64,000 nt of DNA, taken from positions 127,978,086-128,042,085 of the forward strand of contig NC_037669.1 of the NCBI RefSeq assembly GCF_003255815.1, in the 5' to 3' direction. Origin of the DNA: Theropithecus gelada (Eukaryota > Chordata > Mammalia > Primates > Cercopithecidae). Under the pieces are notes generated by a model. The model was not told the origin of the DNA. It did no database searches and was given only the letters and a program-made list of their open reading frames with translations. This document shows positions 23,577 through 34,700 of the stretch, piece by piece (within the stretch, counting starts at the first letter, position 1; every line of letters begins with the position of its first letter). A program made the position numbers and the translations under genes.

Positions 23577-23914
23577 GTAAATGCTAATATTCCTTTCTTT
23601 CTTTTTTTTTTTTTTTTTCCGAGATGCAGTCTCACTCTGTCCTCCAGGCTAGAGTGCAGTGGCTTCATCTCGGCTCACTGAAAGCTCCACCTCCCGGGTT
23701 CACGCCATTCTCCTGCCTCAGCCTCCCAAGTAGTTGAGACTACAGGCGCCCGCCACCACGCCCGGCTAATTTTTTGTATTTTTAGTAGAGACGGGTTTCA
23801 CCGTGTTAGCCAGGATGGTCTCAATCTCATGACCTGGTGATCTGCCCACCTCGGCCTCCCAAAGTGCTGGGATTACAGGCGTGAGCCACTGCGCCCGGCG
23901 TAAATGCTAACATT
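23577..23914 (-). mobile_element. AluY, minus strand, with target-site duplication
   Basis: A full-length antisense Alu with low divergence (gttcacgccattctcctgcc, accacgcccggctaatt, gtgagccactgcgcccggc). Flanks gtaaatgctaatatt (23577-23591) and gtaaatgctaacatt (23900-23914) are the target-site duplication with one difference. A T-rich tail region precedes the body. Confidence 0.94.
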
Positions 23915-26109
23915 TCTAACATGAGAGGCTGGATTAATAGTTTTTTGGCCTTTGTATTATAGAAATAGATTCTGTAATTTACGTTTCATTTGAAGAACAG
24001 TAATTTGAAGTTTAATATTTTTTACTTTAAATGATACATTCTCCAATGCATTTGTTATTAATATTTGAATGCTGTTTGAAGTTTGTGGCAAGCAATCGTT
24101 TTCCTTAAGAATAACACTAGATTTTACTGTATAATATGAAAACATTATTTTATAGCAGTCACTGAAGTTAGAATTAGTCTATAATATACTTGCATCATCA
24201 GTTGGTGCATTAAGATTCTTTAGCAAATATTCCATCTTTCATTGTAGGTAAATAAAAACATATATTCCTCTTCAGCAGTTTTACAAATGCTGAAGTGCTT
24301 CAGAGCTAATGGTAGATTTGCACTAGCTTGCATGACCCACTAAGTAGCATTTTCAAGCTAATGATCTGAAGAGTAAACATATGTCAGTATAAGATCATTG
24401 GTTTCTTACTTGGTTTAAAAGATTCTTTTTTAGACAAACTATTTAAACTTTATAATACAACATGAATAAAATATTTTGTCTGATATTTTTATTTAAAAAA
24501 TCTTGAGAAACACCTTAGGTCCCATAAACTTAATTCTGATTATTATTGGTCTTACTATTAAATGTTTCAAGTTGCCTACATCACTTTTTAATTTTTTTAG
24601 AAGTATATGGAGAAATATTTGGTTTCTCTGTATTGAACCCTCTCCGGGAATTTTATACTTTTAAGTTAGAATTGTATATCGTAATCTAACTCATAGATAC
24701 ACATAGTTTTACTCAAAATCAGATGGTTATATCAGAAGATATAAAAAAGTGAATATAATTATTTTTATTTTCCTTTACCTTTTTTTCATTATAATGTTTG
24801 TGCAAAAAATAAGCATAACGAGAACAGTAATAAGATTAAATACAATTTCTAATTTTTGTACTTGGGCTATCTTGGTATGACAATTACTAGTAACTGCACA
24901 GATATATGTAAACAAACTAGCTACGGTTTCAGGGCAAAGCATCATTACTCACATGTTAAGCACAATATCAGCATTCTTCTCAACTTTGATGTTTTAATTT
25001 AAATATACAGTGTGAAGAGGTTATCACCTGAGGCCAAGGAATCCAAATATGAATTTTCTGTGACCCAGCAGGCCTAAAATTACCATAATATTTTTAATGT
25101 ATTAATACATATTTAGTGAAATCCTTCTGAAAAGAGAAATCTCTGTAGGCAACTATCATATAAGCCAATTCTGTTGTAGATATCTCAAAGACAAAATTAT
25201 TTAAAATATCTCAGGACTCTTAAATGTTAGTATCTGTTCTCACCAAATCCCAATAAGCTATTGAATTATAGTAGCCATAAAAAGCCAGACTGTGCTTAAG
25301 GATCATTGTCCTAGTCCAGCTATCAAAGACATGTGAGCCCTATTTGGGCAAATAACTAGAGCTGGTGAGTATGGTCTAATAAAGTAAATCATAAAATCAG
25401 GGATTACATACAAAGTTGTTATTATTTAAGAACTAGGCAATAAAATAATAAGATTGCAAGTCTGATGTGATATTTTTAAAGTATATTGAATTGAATGTCC
25501 AGGACACAGATTATAAAATTGAAAGAAGCCAAATAAAATAAAAAATCATGTTAAAACTCTCACAATGACTAAGGGTCATGGTCTCATCTGGCATATTTGA
25601 AGTATTTTATCATTGACCTCAACTGTTGTCATCTCTGTGCTGCTTTATAATTAATAAATAAATATATTTTAAAGTAAGAATAAATTTGCACATACCTTTT
25701 TCTAGAAAATCAATTATATGTTGACTTATAGCTTACTTGATTCTTGGAAAAGTAAAAACTAAGATTTAGAGTAAAATGAAGACAATGAATAACTACAAGG
25801 CACCTATTATTTATGAAAGTAGTATGAAGCAGAACATGTGAAGGAATGACCTGTAATTTCAGCAATCCCAAAAAAATGGGTAAAGCATATTCCTTCATTT
25901 AATAAATACGTATTAATAATCTCCTTTGTGATAGTACAAGAATCCAGATACTCCAAGAGCTAAAGCACTTCTGGAAGAACTTCATCCAGGATATGTATTT
26001 ATGCTGTTCTATGGCTAAAATTCTACAGAAATAACATTATGTGTAAATGTCAGGAGTTAATTATGTCATACTAGAATAGTATCTTAACACAGAAGGACAG
26101 AAAAATTAT
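23915..26109. other. Long AT-rich stretch without recognisable features
   Basis: About 2.2 kb with no transposon or gene identified by eye. Short frames (for example 23957-24145 - and 25710-25898 -) have AT-driven composition and no domain. Confidence 0.45.
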
Positions 26110-27168
26110 GCCTCTGTCTATTCTAAAGTAGTTGGAATAAAACAAACCTTCCCACTGAAAACAAATATAAAGTCTAGATAAAAATATTTAAAACAAACCA
26201 AGACCAAAAAAAAAAAAAAAAACTTCCACAAATGCTTAAAAGCATGGGTGAACAAACAAAGCAGCCAGGACTTGAGAAGCCAAGATGTCAGATGGAAGTG
26301 AAACACATTGAAATATCCCTGTGTTTCCTCAGGATACTTTCTGAATTCTAGTGCACAGTAGAATAATGAACAAAATTATACAACCTAGAATTTACAGTTG
26401 TCTCGCCAGACAAGGAGGACAAAACTATGTGAATAAAGTTCAACAAAAGAAAGAGAAAAGAAAGAATTAGGCAAGAAGGAAAGAAGAAAAGAAAGAAAGA
26501 AGAGAAGGAGGAAGGGAAGAAAGAAAGACAGAAAGAAAGTGAAGGACAGAGGGAGGCAATGAGGAAGGGAGGGAGGAAGAGATGGAGGGAAGGGAGAAAA
26601 GAGAGAAAGAACACCTATATTTCTGGATTTGAGCAAGAGGGGGTCCTCTCTTAGACACATTTAACAGAATGTTAATGCAAATTCTTGAAGTGTGACAATA
26701 AAAGGTGGATTTACCTTTATAGGAAAAAAAATGATCTATCTTTACATTATGTCACAGAAAAAAAAAAAAATTCTGCAGAAAAAGACCATCCAAATTCCCT
26801 ATAACTTTTTGTCATCAATATATGCAATCAAAACTCTATCAGACACACAAGTCAACATATACAATTATTTGAAAATCAGAAAGAAAAATATTCTAGATAA
26901 TAGACCCATAAGTGAACTAGATATTGGAGTTTTAATACAGAAGGTATAAGGCAACTGTAAATAAAATACCGATAAATTTTTTAAAAAGTAGAAATATTTT
27001 TGCCAGAATAAAGTGCCATAAAAAACAAATGGGAAGCATAAAATATATATTCAATAATTTAAAAAATTAAATGTACAATTCAATAACTGATAATAGCAGC
27101 ATAATTCACAAACTAAAAAGAGAATTAGTGATCTGTAAAATATGCTATTAAAAATTCAAATTGAAGCA
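26110..27168 (+). mobile_element. Old L1M (or HAL1-like) 5' portion, plus strand
   Basis: Diverged sequence resembling L1M 5' UTR and ORF1: gccaagatgtcagatggaagtg, agcacagtagaataatgaacaaaatt-like text, cagacaaggaggac, then taatagacccataagtgaactagatattggagtttt and ctagataatagaccc. A GA-rich tract lies within it. The THE1 LTR at 27169 interrupts it. The right half is firmer than the left. Confidence 0.6.
26447..26612 (+). repeat. GA-rich (GAAA/GGAA) low-complexity tract
   Basis: About 165 bp almost entirely of purines on the plus strand (aagaaagaaagaagagaagg and similar). The antisense frames of Ser/Leu/Phe/Pro at 26348-26660 arise from it and are not proteins. Confidence 0.9.
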
Positions 27169-27519
27169 TATATTAGTCCATTTTCATGCTCCTAAGAAAC
27201 ACATACCTGAAACTGGGCAATTTACAAAAGAAAGAGGTTTAATGGACTTACCGTTCCACAGGGCTGGGGAGGGCTTATAATCATGCCAGAAGACAAATTA
27301 GAGCAAGTCACATCTGTAGATGGTGGCAGGCAAAGAGAGAGCTTGTGCAGGGAAATTCCCCCTTATAAAACCATCAGGTCTCATGAGACTTATTCACTAT
27401 CATGAGAACAGCAAGGGAAAGACCTGCCTTTATGATTCAATTGCCTCTCACAGAGTCCCTCCCACAACATGTGGGAATTCAAGATGAGATTAGGGCGGGG
27501 ACATGGCCAAACCATATCA
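27169..27519 (-). mobile_element. THE1-type MaLR solo LTR, minus strand
   Basis: The reverse complement of a THE1 LTR: tattagtccattttcatgctcc, ctgaaactgggcaatttacaaaag, catcaggtctcatgagacttattcactatcatgagaac, ggacatggccaaaccatatca. Flanks aagca (27164-27168) and aaaca (27520-27524) could be its 5-bp duplication. L1M sequence lies on both sides. Confidence 0.92.
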
Positions 27520-27760
27520 AAACACAAAGAAAACTAGACAAGAACAATAGAGAATGAAACATGAGAGACCTTTATGCCCTATGGAGTGTTCAAATATACA
27601 TACTTTCAGAGTCTCAGAATGGGAGGAATGAAAAAATATTCAGTAAAAATGTTACAATAAATACTGGAAGAGGTTTTTTCATATATGCTGAAAACAGATT
27701 CATGGAGTTTAATGAAACAACAGTAACAAAAAAATTAAACAAGGAATGAAAATATTGTTA
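27520..27760 (+). mobile_element. L1M ORF1 region, plus strand (continuation)
   Basis: gagaatgaaacatgagagacctttatg ... atatacatactttcagagtctcagaatgggagg follows the L1M ORF1 order in sense orientation and continues the element interrupted by the THE1 LTR. It fades out near 27760. Confidence 0.6.
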
Positions 27761-27999
27761 GAAAAAAAATAAAGGTGAAGTGATAGCAAAGTGTGTGTTT
27801 TGAAGAGAAAGAACTGTTTCATCGACTCACTGTGGTAGTGGTGATATGTGTTAAAATCCATAGTATCCACCAAAGAAAGGTATGTAAAATATAAATCAGG
27901 TATGTAACAAAAAGACTGAAAACAAAGCACTTTCCATAAAAATGGTGGATCCTAGTATAAAAGGAAATGACATTTTAATAAATATTAACCCACAATTCT

Positions 28000-28659
28000 T
28001 AAATATTTTATTTTGCCTTTTTTGATTCTTCTTTAGAAATCTTTTTCTTTCCGCATTTCCAGTTTTGGAAAAATCTGTTGACCTATAATGAAGTTTACAG
28101 ATTTTTCCTCATATCTGTCCAGTCCACGGATTATCTCTTCAAAGGTATCCTTTATTTTTATTACAGTGTATTTTTATTTCTAGCTTTTCTACGTGTATAA
28201 TTGCATTACCCTTCTGTTCTTACATGTGGTCTATTATTTTCATCATGGTCTTTATTATATTAAATATGTTAAGCTTTGTTAACATTATTTTTAACTGAAA
28301 ACATACTTGTATGCATTTATGGTGTTCAATGTGAATTTATGAAATATGTATACTATGGGAAATTATTATATCAAGTTAATTAACATAGCCATCATCTCAT
28401 TTGCCTATCACTTTTACGGTGAAAGATTTGAAATTATTCAGTTATTTTGAAATATGCAATACATTCTTTTTTACAGTAGTCACTCTGCTGTGAAATATAT
28501 CTCAAAGCCTATTTTTCATGTCCCCTTTGATCGAGAACTTCCCATTGCCTCCCTGCTCACTCCTACAGCCTCTGTTAAACATCATTGTGCTCTCTACTTA
28601 TATAAATTCAACTTTTTAGATTTTGTATATAAGTGAGATTATACAGCATTTATTTTTCT
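28000..28659 (-). mobile_element. Older L1, minus strand, 3' UTR side
   Basis: Antisense L1 3' UTR: ttcaatgtgaatttatgaaatatgtatac, taacatagccatcatctcatttgcc, gtagtcactctgctgtgaaatatatctc and ataagtgagattatacagcatttattttt. The same element resumes after the primate L1 insertion at 32546 with tgtgtcagtcttatttcacttggc. It is therefore the host of that insertion. Confidence 0.82.
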
Positions 28660-28872
28660 TTTTTTTAAATTTTACTTTAAGTTCTAAGTTACATGTGCAC
28701 AACATGCAGGTTTGTTACATATGTATACATGTGCCATGTTGGTGTGCTCCACCCATTAACTCATCATTTACATTAAGTATATCTCCTAATGCTATCCCTC
28801 CTTGCTCCCCCCATCCCACGACAGGCCCCAGTGTGTGATGTTCCCCTTCCTGTGTACAAGGGTTCTCATTTA

Positions 28873-31800
28873 TCAATTCCCACCTATGAGTGAGTACATG
28901 CGGTGTTTGTTTTTTTGTCCTTGTGATAGTTTGCTGAGAATGATGGTTTCCAGCTTCATCCATGTCCCTACAAAGGACATGAACTCAGCCTTTTTTATGA
29001 CCACATAGTATTCCATGGTGTATAGTGCCACAATTTCTTAATCCAGTCTATCATTGATGGACATTTGGGTTGGTTCCAAGTCTTTGCTATTGTGAATAGT
29101 GCCACAATAAACATATGTGTGCATGTGTCTTTATAGCAGCATGATTTATAATCCTTTGGGTATATACCCAATAATGGGATGGCCGAGTCAAATGGGATTT
29201 CTAGTTCTAGATCCTTGGGGAATCGCCACACTGTTTTCCACAATGATTGAACTATTGTACAGTCCCACCAACAGTGTAAAAGTGTTCTATTTCTCCACAT
29301 CCTCTCCAGCACCTGTTGTTTCCTGAGTTTTTAATGACTGCCGTTCTAACTGGTGTGAGATGGTATCTCATTGTGGTTTTGATTTGCATTTCTCTGATGG
29401 CGAGTGATGATGAACATTTTTTCATGTGTCTGTTGGCTTCATGAATGTCTTCTTTTGAGAAGTGTCTGTTCATATCCTTTGCCCACTTTTTGATGGGGTT
29501 GTTTGATTTTTCTTGTAAATTTGTTTTAGTTCTTTGTAGGTTCTGGATATTAGCCCTTTGTCAGATGAGTAGATTGCAAAAATGTTCCCCCATTCTGTAG
29601 GTTGCCTGTTCACTCTGATGGTAGTTTCTTTTGCTGTGCAGAAGCTCTCAGTTTAATTAGATCCCATTTGTCAATTTTGGATTTTGTTGCTGTTGCTTTT
29701 GGTGTTTTAGACATGAAGTCTTTGCCCATGCCTATGTCCCGAATGGTATTACCTAGGTTTTCTTCTTGAGTTTTTATGACTTTAGGTATAATATTTAAGT
29801 CTCTAATCCATCTTGAATTAATTTTCGTATAAGGAGTAAGGAAAGGATCCAGTTTCAGCTTTCAACTTATGGCTGGTCAATTTTCCCAGCACCATTTATT
29901 AAATAGGGAATCCTTTGCCCATTTCTTGTTTTTGTCAGGTTTGTCAAAGATCAGATGGCTGTAGATGAGTGGTATTATTTCTGAGGGCTCTTTTCTGTTC
30001 CATTGGTCTATATCTCTGTTTTGGTACTAGTACCATGCTGTTTTGGTTATTGTAGCCTTGTAGTATAGTTTGAAGTCAGGTAGCGTGATGCCTCCAGCTT
30101 TGCTCTTTTGGCTTAGGATTGTCTTGACAATGTGGGGTCTTTTTTTGTTCCATATGAACTTTAAAGTAGTTTTTGGTTTTTTTTGTTTGTTTGTTTGTTT
30201 TGTTTTGTTTTCCAATTCTGTGAAGAAAGTCGTTGGTAGCTTGATGGGGATGGCATTGAATCTACAAATTACCTTGGGCAGTATGGCCATTTTCATGATA
30301 TTGATTCTTCCTATCCATGAGCATGGAATGTTCTTCCATTTGTTTGTGTCCTCTTTTATTTCATTGAGCAGTGGTTTGTATAGTTCTCCTTGAAGAGGTC
30401 CTTCACATCCCTTGAAAGTTGGATTCCTAAGTATTTTTATTCTCTTTGAAGCAATTGTGAATGGGAATTCACTCATGATTTGGTTTTCTGTTTGTCTGTT
30501 ATTGGTGTAAAAGAATGCTTGTAATTTTTGCATATTGATTTGTGTCCTGAGATTTTGCTGAAGTTGCTTATCAACTTAAGGAGATTTGGGGCTGAGATGA
30601 TGGGGTTTTCCAAATATACAATCATGTCATCTGCAAACAGGGACAATTTGACTTCCTCTTTTCCTAATTGAATACCCTTTATTTGTTTCACCTACCTGAT
30701 TGCCCTGGTCAGAACTTCCAACACTATGTTGAATAGGAGTTGTGAGAGAGGGCATCCCTGTCTTGTGCCAGTTTTCAAAGGGAATGCTTCCAGTTTTTGC
30801 CCATTCAGTATGATACTGGCTGTGGATTTGTCATAGATAGCTCTTATTATTTTGAGATACATCCCATCAATATCTAATTTATTGAGAGTTTTTAGCATGA
30901 AGGGCTGTTGAATTTTGTTGAAGGCCTTTTCTGCATCTATTGAGATAATCATGTGGTTTTTGTCTTTTGTTGTGTTTATATGCTGGATAACATTTAATGA
31001 TTTGCATATGTTGAACCAGCCTTGCATCCTAGGGCTGAACCCTACTTGATCATGGTGGATAAGCTATTTGATGTGCTGCTGTACTTGGTTTGCCAGTATT
31101 TTTTTTTTTTTTTTTTTTTTTTGAGGATTGTGCATAGATGTTCATCAGGGATATTAGTCTAAAATTCTCTTTTTTTGTTGTGTCTCTACCAAAAGAAAAA
31201 AAAAATTCTCTTTTGTATCTGGATGATGCTGGCCTCATAAAATGAGTTAGGGAGGATTTCCTTTTTTTCTATTGATTGGAATAGTTTCAGAAGGAACGGT
31301 ACCAGCTCCTCCTTGTACCTCTGGTAGAATTCAGCTGTGAATTCGTCTGGTCTTGGACTTTTTTTGGTTGGTAGACTATTAATTATTGCTTCAATTTCAG
31401 AACCTGTTATTGATCTATTCAGAGATTCAACTTCTTCCTGGTTTAGTCTTGGGAGGGTGTATGTGTCCAGGAATTTATCCATTTCTTCTAGATTTTCTAG
31501 TTTATTTGCGTAGAGGTGTTTATAGTATTCTCTGATGGTAGTTTGTATTTCTGTGGGATTGGTGGTGATATCTCCTTTATCATTTTTTTATTGTGTCTAT
31601 TTGATTCTTCTCTCTTTTCTTTATTAGTCTTGCTACTGGTCTATCAATTTTGTTGTTCTTTTCAAAAAAAAAAAAAACAGCTCCTGCATTCATTGATTTT
31701 TTGAAGGGATTTTTGTGTCTCTGTCTCCTTCAGTTCTGCTCTGATCTTGGTTATTTCTTACCTTCTGCTAACTTTTGAATGTATTTGCTCTTGTTTCTCT

Positions 31801-31890
31801 AGTTCTTTTAATTGTGATGTTAGAGTGTCAATTTTAAATCTTTCCTGCTTTCTCTTGTGGGCATTTAGTGCTACAAATTTCCCTCTACAC
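28873..31890 (-). pseudogene. L1 ORF2 reverse transcriptase portion, broken
   Basis: Antisense L1 ORF2 from the reverse transcriptase domain to its stop (tca at 28873-28875). The catalytic FADD motif of the L1 reverse transcriptase is at 30626-30637, within LSLFADDMIVYLEN. Frames break repeatedly (fragments at 31482-31186, 31027-30692, 30691-30473, 30533-30027, 29473-29252 and 29312-28995). Homopolymer expansions contribute: a T run of over 20 at 31099-31122, a (TTTG)n tract near 30181-30210 and an A run near 31197. The last fragment carries the cysteine-rich C-terminal region (NRCWRGCGE). In the intact family this is the enzyme that copies L1 RNA at the nick; here it cannot be made. Confidence 0.93.
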
Positions 31891-32480
31891 ACTTTAAACC
31901 AACAAAGATCAAAAGAGACATAGAAGGCCATTACATAATGGTAAAGGGATCAATTCAACAAGAAGAGCTAACTATCCTAAATATATATCCACCCAATACA
32001 GGAGCACCCAGATTCATAAAGCAAGTCCTTCGAGACCTACAAAGAGACTTACACTCCCACACAATAATAACGGGAGACTGTAACACCCCACTGTCAACAT
32101 TAGACAGATCAAAGAGACAGAAAGTTAACAAGGATATCCAGGAATTGAACTCAGCTCTTCACCAAGCTGACCTATTAGATATCTACAGAACTCTCCACCC
32201 CAAATCAACAGAATATACATTCTTCTCAGCACCACATCACAATTATTCCAAAACTGACCACAGAGTTGGAAGTAAAACACTCCTCAGTAAATGTAAAAGA
32301 ACAGAAATTATAACGAACTGTCTCTCAGACCACAGTGCAATCAAACTAGAACTCAGGATTAAGAAACACACTCAAAACCACTCGACTATATGGAAACTGA
32401 ACAACCTGCTCCCGAATGACTACTGGGTATATAATGAAATGAAGGCAGAAAGAAAGATATTCTTTGAAACCAATTAGAAC
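31890..32480 (+). pseudogene. L1 ORF2 endonuclease portion, inverted fragment
   Basis: A 179-codon open frame (31938-32477) encodes the C-terminal part of the L1 ORF2 apurinic-like endonuclease and the start of the following linker. Visible motifs are NIYPPNTGAPRF, GDCNTPLS and SDHSAIKLEL; the last two hold catalytic Asp and His positions in this family. The family usually has Phe where this copy has Cys in GDCNTPLS. The N-terminal endonuclease residues are missing and the frame points away from the rest of ORF2, so it is non-functional despite the long frame. Confidence 0.93.
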
Positions 32481-32545
32481 AAAGACACAACATACTAGAA
32501 TCTCTGGTACACATTTAAAGCAGTGTGTACAGCATTTATTTTTCT

Positions 32546-32663
32546 GTGTCAGTCTTATTTCACTTGGCATAATGTCCTGCAGACTCATCCATATTGTCAT
32601 GAATGAAAGGATTTTCTTTTCTTCTTTAAGGCTGAGTAGCAATTCACTGTGTGCCTGTGTGTA

Positions 32664-32707
<44 letters not shown>

Positions 32708-33170
32708 TGAGAGTGAGAGAGAGAGAGAGAGAGAGCTTATCCTTTCATCTATTGATGGACATTTAAGTTAATTCCATATCTTGACTATTGTAAAGAATGC
32801 TGCAATGAACAAGGGAGTGCAGATATCCCTTTAACATATTAATTTCAATTCCTTTGGATGTATACCCAGAAATGGGATGGCTGGATCATGTATTAGTTCT
32901 AATTTTAGGTTTTTCAGGAATCTCCATAACATTTTTCATAATGGCTGTGCTAATTTATATTCTCACCAACAATACGCAAGAATTCCCTTCTCTGCATCAT
33001 TGCCAACACTCATCTTTCATCTTTTCAATAAAATTCATTCTAATGGGTGGGAAGTGATATTTCATTTTGGTTTTAATTTGCATTTCCCTAATAAGTAGTG
33101 ATGCTAAGCATTTTTTCCTGTACCTATTGGCCGCCTGTATGTCTGTATGTCTTCTTTTAAGAAATGTCTG
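32546..33170 (-). mobile_element. Older L1, minus strand (continuation)
   Basis: The host L1 resumes: ttatttcacttggcataatgtcctgcag, ttgatggacatttaagttaattcc, ggatgtatacccagaaatgggatggctgg, ttctaatgggtgggaagtgatatttcattttgg. It is antisense 3' UTR/ORF2 end, as before the insertion. A TG/GA microsatellite replaces part of it. Confidence 0.87.
32662..32735 (+). repeat. (TG)n-(GA)n compound microsatellite
   Basis: A run of about 16 gt units is followed by about 19 ga units with two interruptions. It lies inside the older L1. Confidence 0.95.
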
Positions 33171-33465
33171 GGCCAGGCATGGTGGCTCACACCTGCAATC
33201 CCGCAATCCCAGCACGTTGAGAGGTCGAGGCGAGCAGATCACAAGATCGGGAGTTTGAGATCAGCCTGACCAACATGGTGAAACCCTGTCTCTACTAAAA
33301 ATGCAAAAATTAACTGGGCATGGTGCCAGGCGCCTGTAATCCCAGCTACTCAGGAGGCTGAGTCAGAAGAATCTCTTGATCCCAGGAGGAGATGTCGCAG
33401 TGAGCCAAGATCACAGCATTGTACTCCAGCCTGGGCAGAACGAGACTCTCAAAAGAAAGAAAACA
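33171..33465 (+). mobile_element. AluS inserted in older L1
   Basis: A plus-strand Alu with substantial divergence: ggccaggcatggtggctcacacctgc, a local duplication aatcccgcaatcccagc, gaccaacatggtgaaaccctg and gcagtgagccaagatcacagc, ending in an aaag/aaac tail. Antisense L1 continues after it with ctgtcctttacccattttt. Confidence 0.9.
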
Positions 33466-33964
33466 AAATTCTGTCCTTTACCCATTTTTAATTGAGTTGT
33501 TTCCTTGCTTGAGTTGAAAATAAAAATAAATGGAAAGATATTTAGTGTTCATTAATTTCCAGAATTAATACTGTGAAAGTGTTCATACTACCCAAAGTGA
33601 TTTACATATTTATTTTAATCTCTATAAAACTCACAGTATCATTTTTCACAAAAATAGAAAACACAAACTTTTAATTCACATTGAACCTCAAAAGATGCCA
33701 AGTAGCCAAAATAATACTGAGCAAAAAGAACAAAATTGGCAGCATCACACTACTTGACTTCAAAATATAAAGTAATTGCAATCAAAACAACATGGTGTTA
33801 GAATAAAAACAGATACGTTGACCTACGGAACAGGATAGAAAGCCCATAAACCTGCTCATTTACAGTCAATTGATTTTTGATAGAAATTTCAACAACACAC
33901 AATGAGAAACAGACAATCTCTTATATAAATGGCATTTAAAAATTGGGTATTTACATGCAGCAGG
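33466..33964 (+). mobile_element. Inverted 5' segment of the older L1
   Basis: Antisense L1 runs to about 33516 (tttacccatttttaattgagttg). Then L1 ORF2 appears in sense: aaataaatggaaagatatttag, ttaatactgtg...catactacccaaagtg, agcaaaaagaacaaaattggcagcatcacactacttgac, through ttacatgcagcagg. In L1 coordinates the sense piece lies upstream of the antisense piece with a gap that I estimate at a few hundred bases. This is a second 5'-inverted L1, and the inversion predates the insert at 28642. Confidence 0.82.
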
Positions 33965-33975
33965 AAAAAAAATTG

Positions 33976-34140
33976 GATCCTTATATTGGATCCAAAAAAT
34001 TGTATCCTTACATTTATATTTAGGGTCTGAGGGCATGGCAACTTTTATATTTAGGTTTTATATTTATATGTAGGATCTGAGGTCATGGCAGCTTTTATAT
34101 TTAGGTTTTATATCTAGGTTTTATATTTATATCTAGGGGC
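33976..34140 (+). repeat. Short minisatellite-like tandem repeat, about 50-bp unit
   Basis: The motif tctgagg(g/t)catggca(a/g)cttttatatttaggtttta recurs at 34026 and 34076, with a partial third copy (gctgagg) at 34139. The last interval is 63 bp because ttttatatctagg-like sequence is duplicated within the unit. Just upstream, attggatcc is also duplicated (33972-33992). Confidence 0.8.
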
Positions 34141-34179
34141 TGAGGGTGACCCCTTCGAGGATAGTAAATCTTCCTCCTC

Positions 34180-34239
34180 GATTTATTATCCTTGAGGATA
34201 ATAAATCTTCTCCTTTAAGGAGAACTCTAAAGGAGTTCT
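34180..34239. repeat. Cluster of three short palindromes
   Basis: Three hairpins sit side by side. First, gatttattatcc/ggataataaatc with a 4-base loop (34180-34191, 34196-34207), perfect. Second, tctcctt/aaggaga around one base (34209-34223). Third, agaactc/gagttct with a 5-base loop (34221-34227, 34233-34239). The last right arm overlaps the first bases of the truncated Alu. Confidence 0.85.
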
Positions 34240-34465
34240 AGACCAGCCTGGCCAAGGTGAAATCCCGTCTCTATTATTAAAAATATAAAAAAATGTGCTG
34301 GGCATAGTGACATGCACCTCTAATTCCAGCTACTCAGAAGCCTGAGACAGAAGAATCACTTGAACCTGGGAGGTGGCGGTTGCAGTGAGTCAAGATCGCA
34401 CCATTGGATTCCAGCCTGGGCGACAAGAGCAAAACTCCATCTAAAACAAACAAACAAACAAAAAG
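34233..34465 (+). mobile_element. 5'-truncated AluS
   Basis: It begins inside the left monomer (gagttctagaccagcctggcc) and runs through the right monomer to an (AAAC)n tail at 34444-34463. The first roughly 70 bases of an Alu are missing, the break coinciding with the palindrome cluster. Confidence 0.9.
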
Positions 34466-34700
34466 TCTGAGTTATAACCCATTATTATACTGGAGACTTG
34501 GTTTATTGGTTAGGTGTGGGAGGAGAGAAGTGTTCTATATTCATCTGATTACTTCTTAGACCTTCAGTGGGCCTATGTCTCCAGAGTGTGGCCCTCACAA
34601 GTGTTTCTTTCCTTTTTCCAGAAGTAGAGCTTTTATTGCCCCCTGTGCTCTAGCTGCAGCATTCCTAATCTACGATTTTCCATTTCAGAATATTTTCCTA
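34466..34700. other. Unassigned, possibly diverged repeat
   Basis: Higher-GC text (gttctatattcatctgattacttcttagacc ... ctgtgctctagctgcagc) suggests an old repeat. It loosely resembles part of the block at 55137-55260, but no family can be assigned. Confidence 0.3.

Larger units (their letters stand above)
28642..32545 (-). mobile_element. Primate L1 (L1PA-like) with inverted 5' segment, 18-bp TSD
   Basis: The insert is bounded by tacagcatttatttttct at 28642-28659 and 32528-32545. From 28660 to about 31890 it is L1 in antisense: poly-A remnant, 3' UTR, then ORF2 back through the reverse transcriptase domain. From about 31890 to 32527 it is sense L1 ORF2 endonuclease sequence. The 5' segment ends gcagtgtg, and the antisense segment starts (in sense) at agtgtgtagaggg, so the two pieces abut in the L1 with only a few bases of overlap. 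That is the twin-priming product. ORF1 and the 5' UTR are absent. It sits inside an older minus-strand L1. Confidence 0.95.

Noticed and set aside
26348..26660. Ser/Leu/Phe/Pro-rich frames on the minus strand resembling membrane segments
   Set aside because: They are produced by the GA-rich low-complexity tract at 26447-26612.
31938..32477. A 179-codon plus-strand frame, the longest in the window, as a possible cellular gene
   Set aside because: It is a fragment of L1 ORF2 endonuclease within an inverted L1 5' segment; it lacks the N-terminal half and the rest of ORF2.
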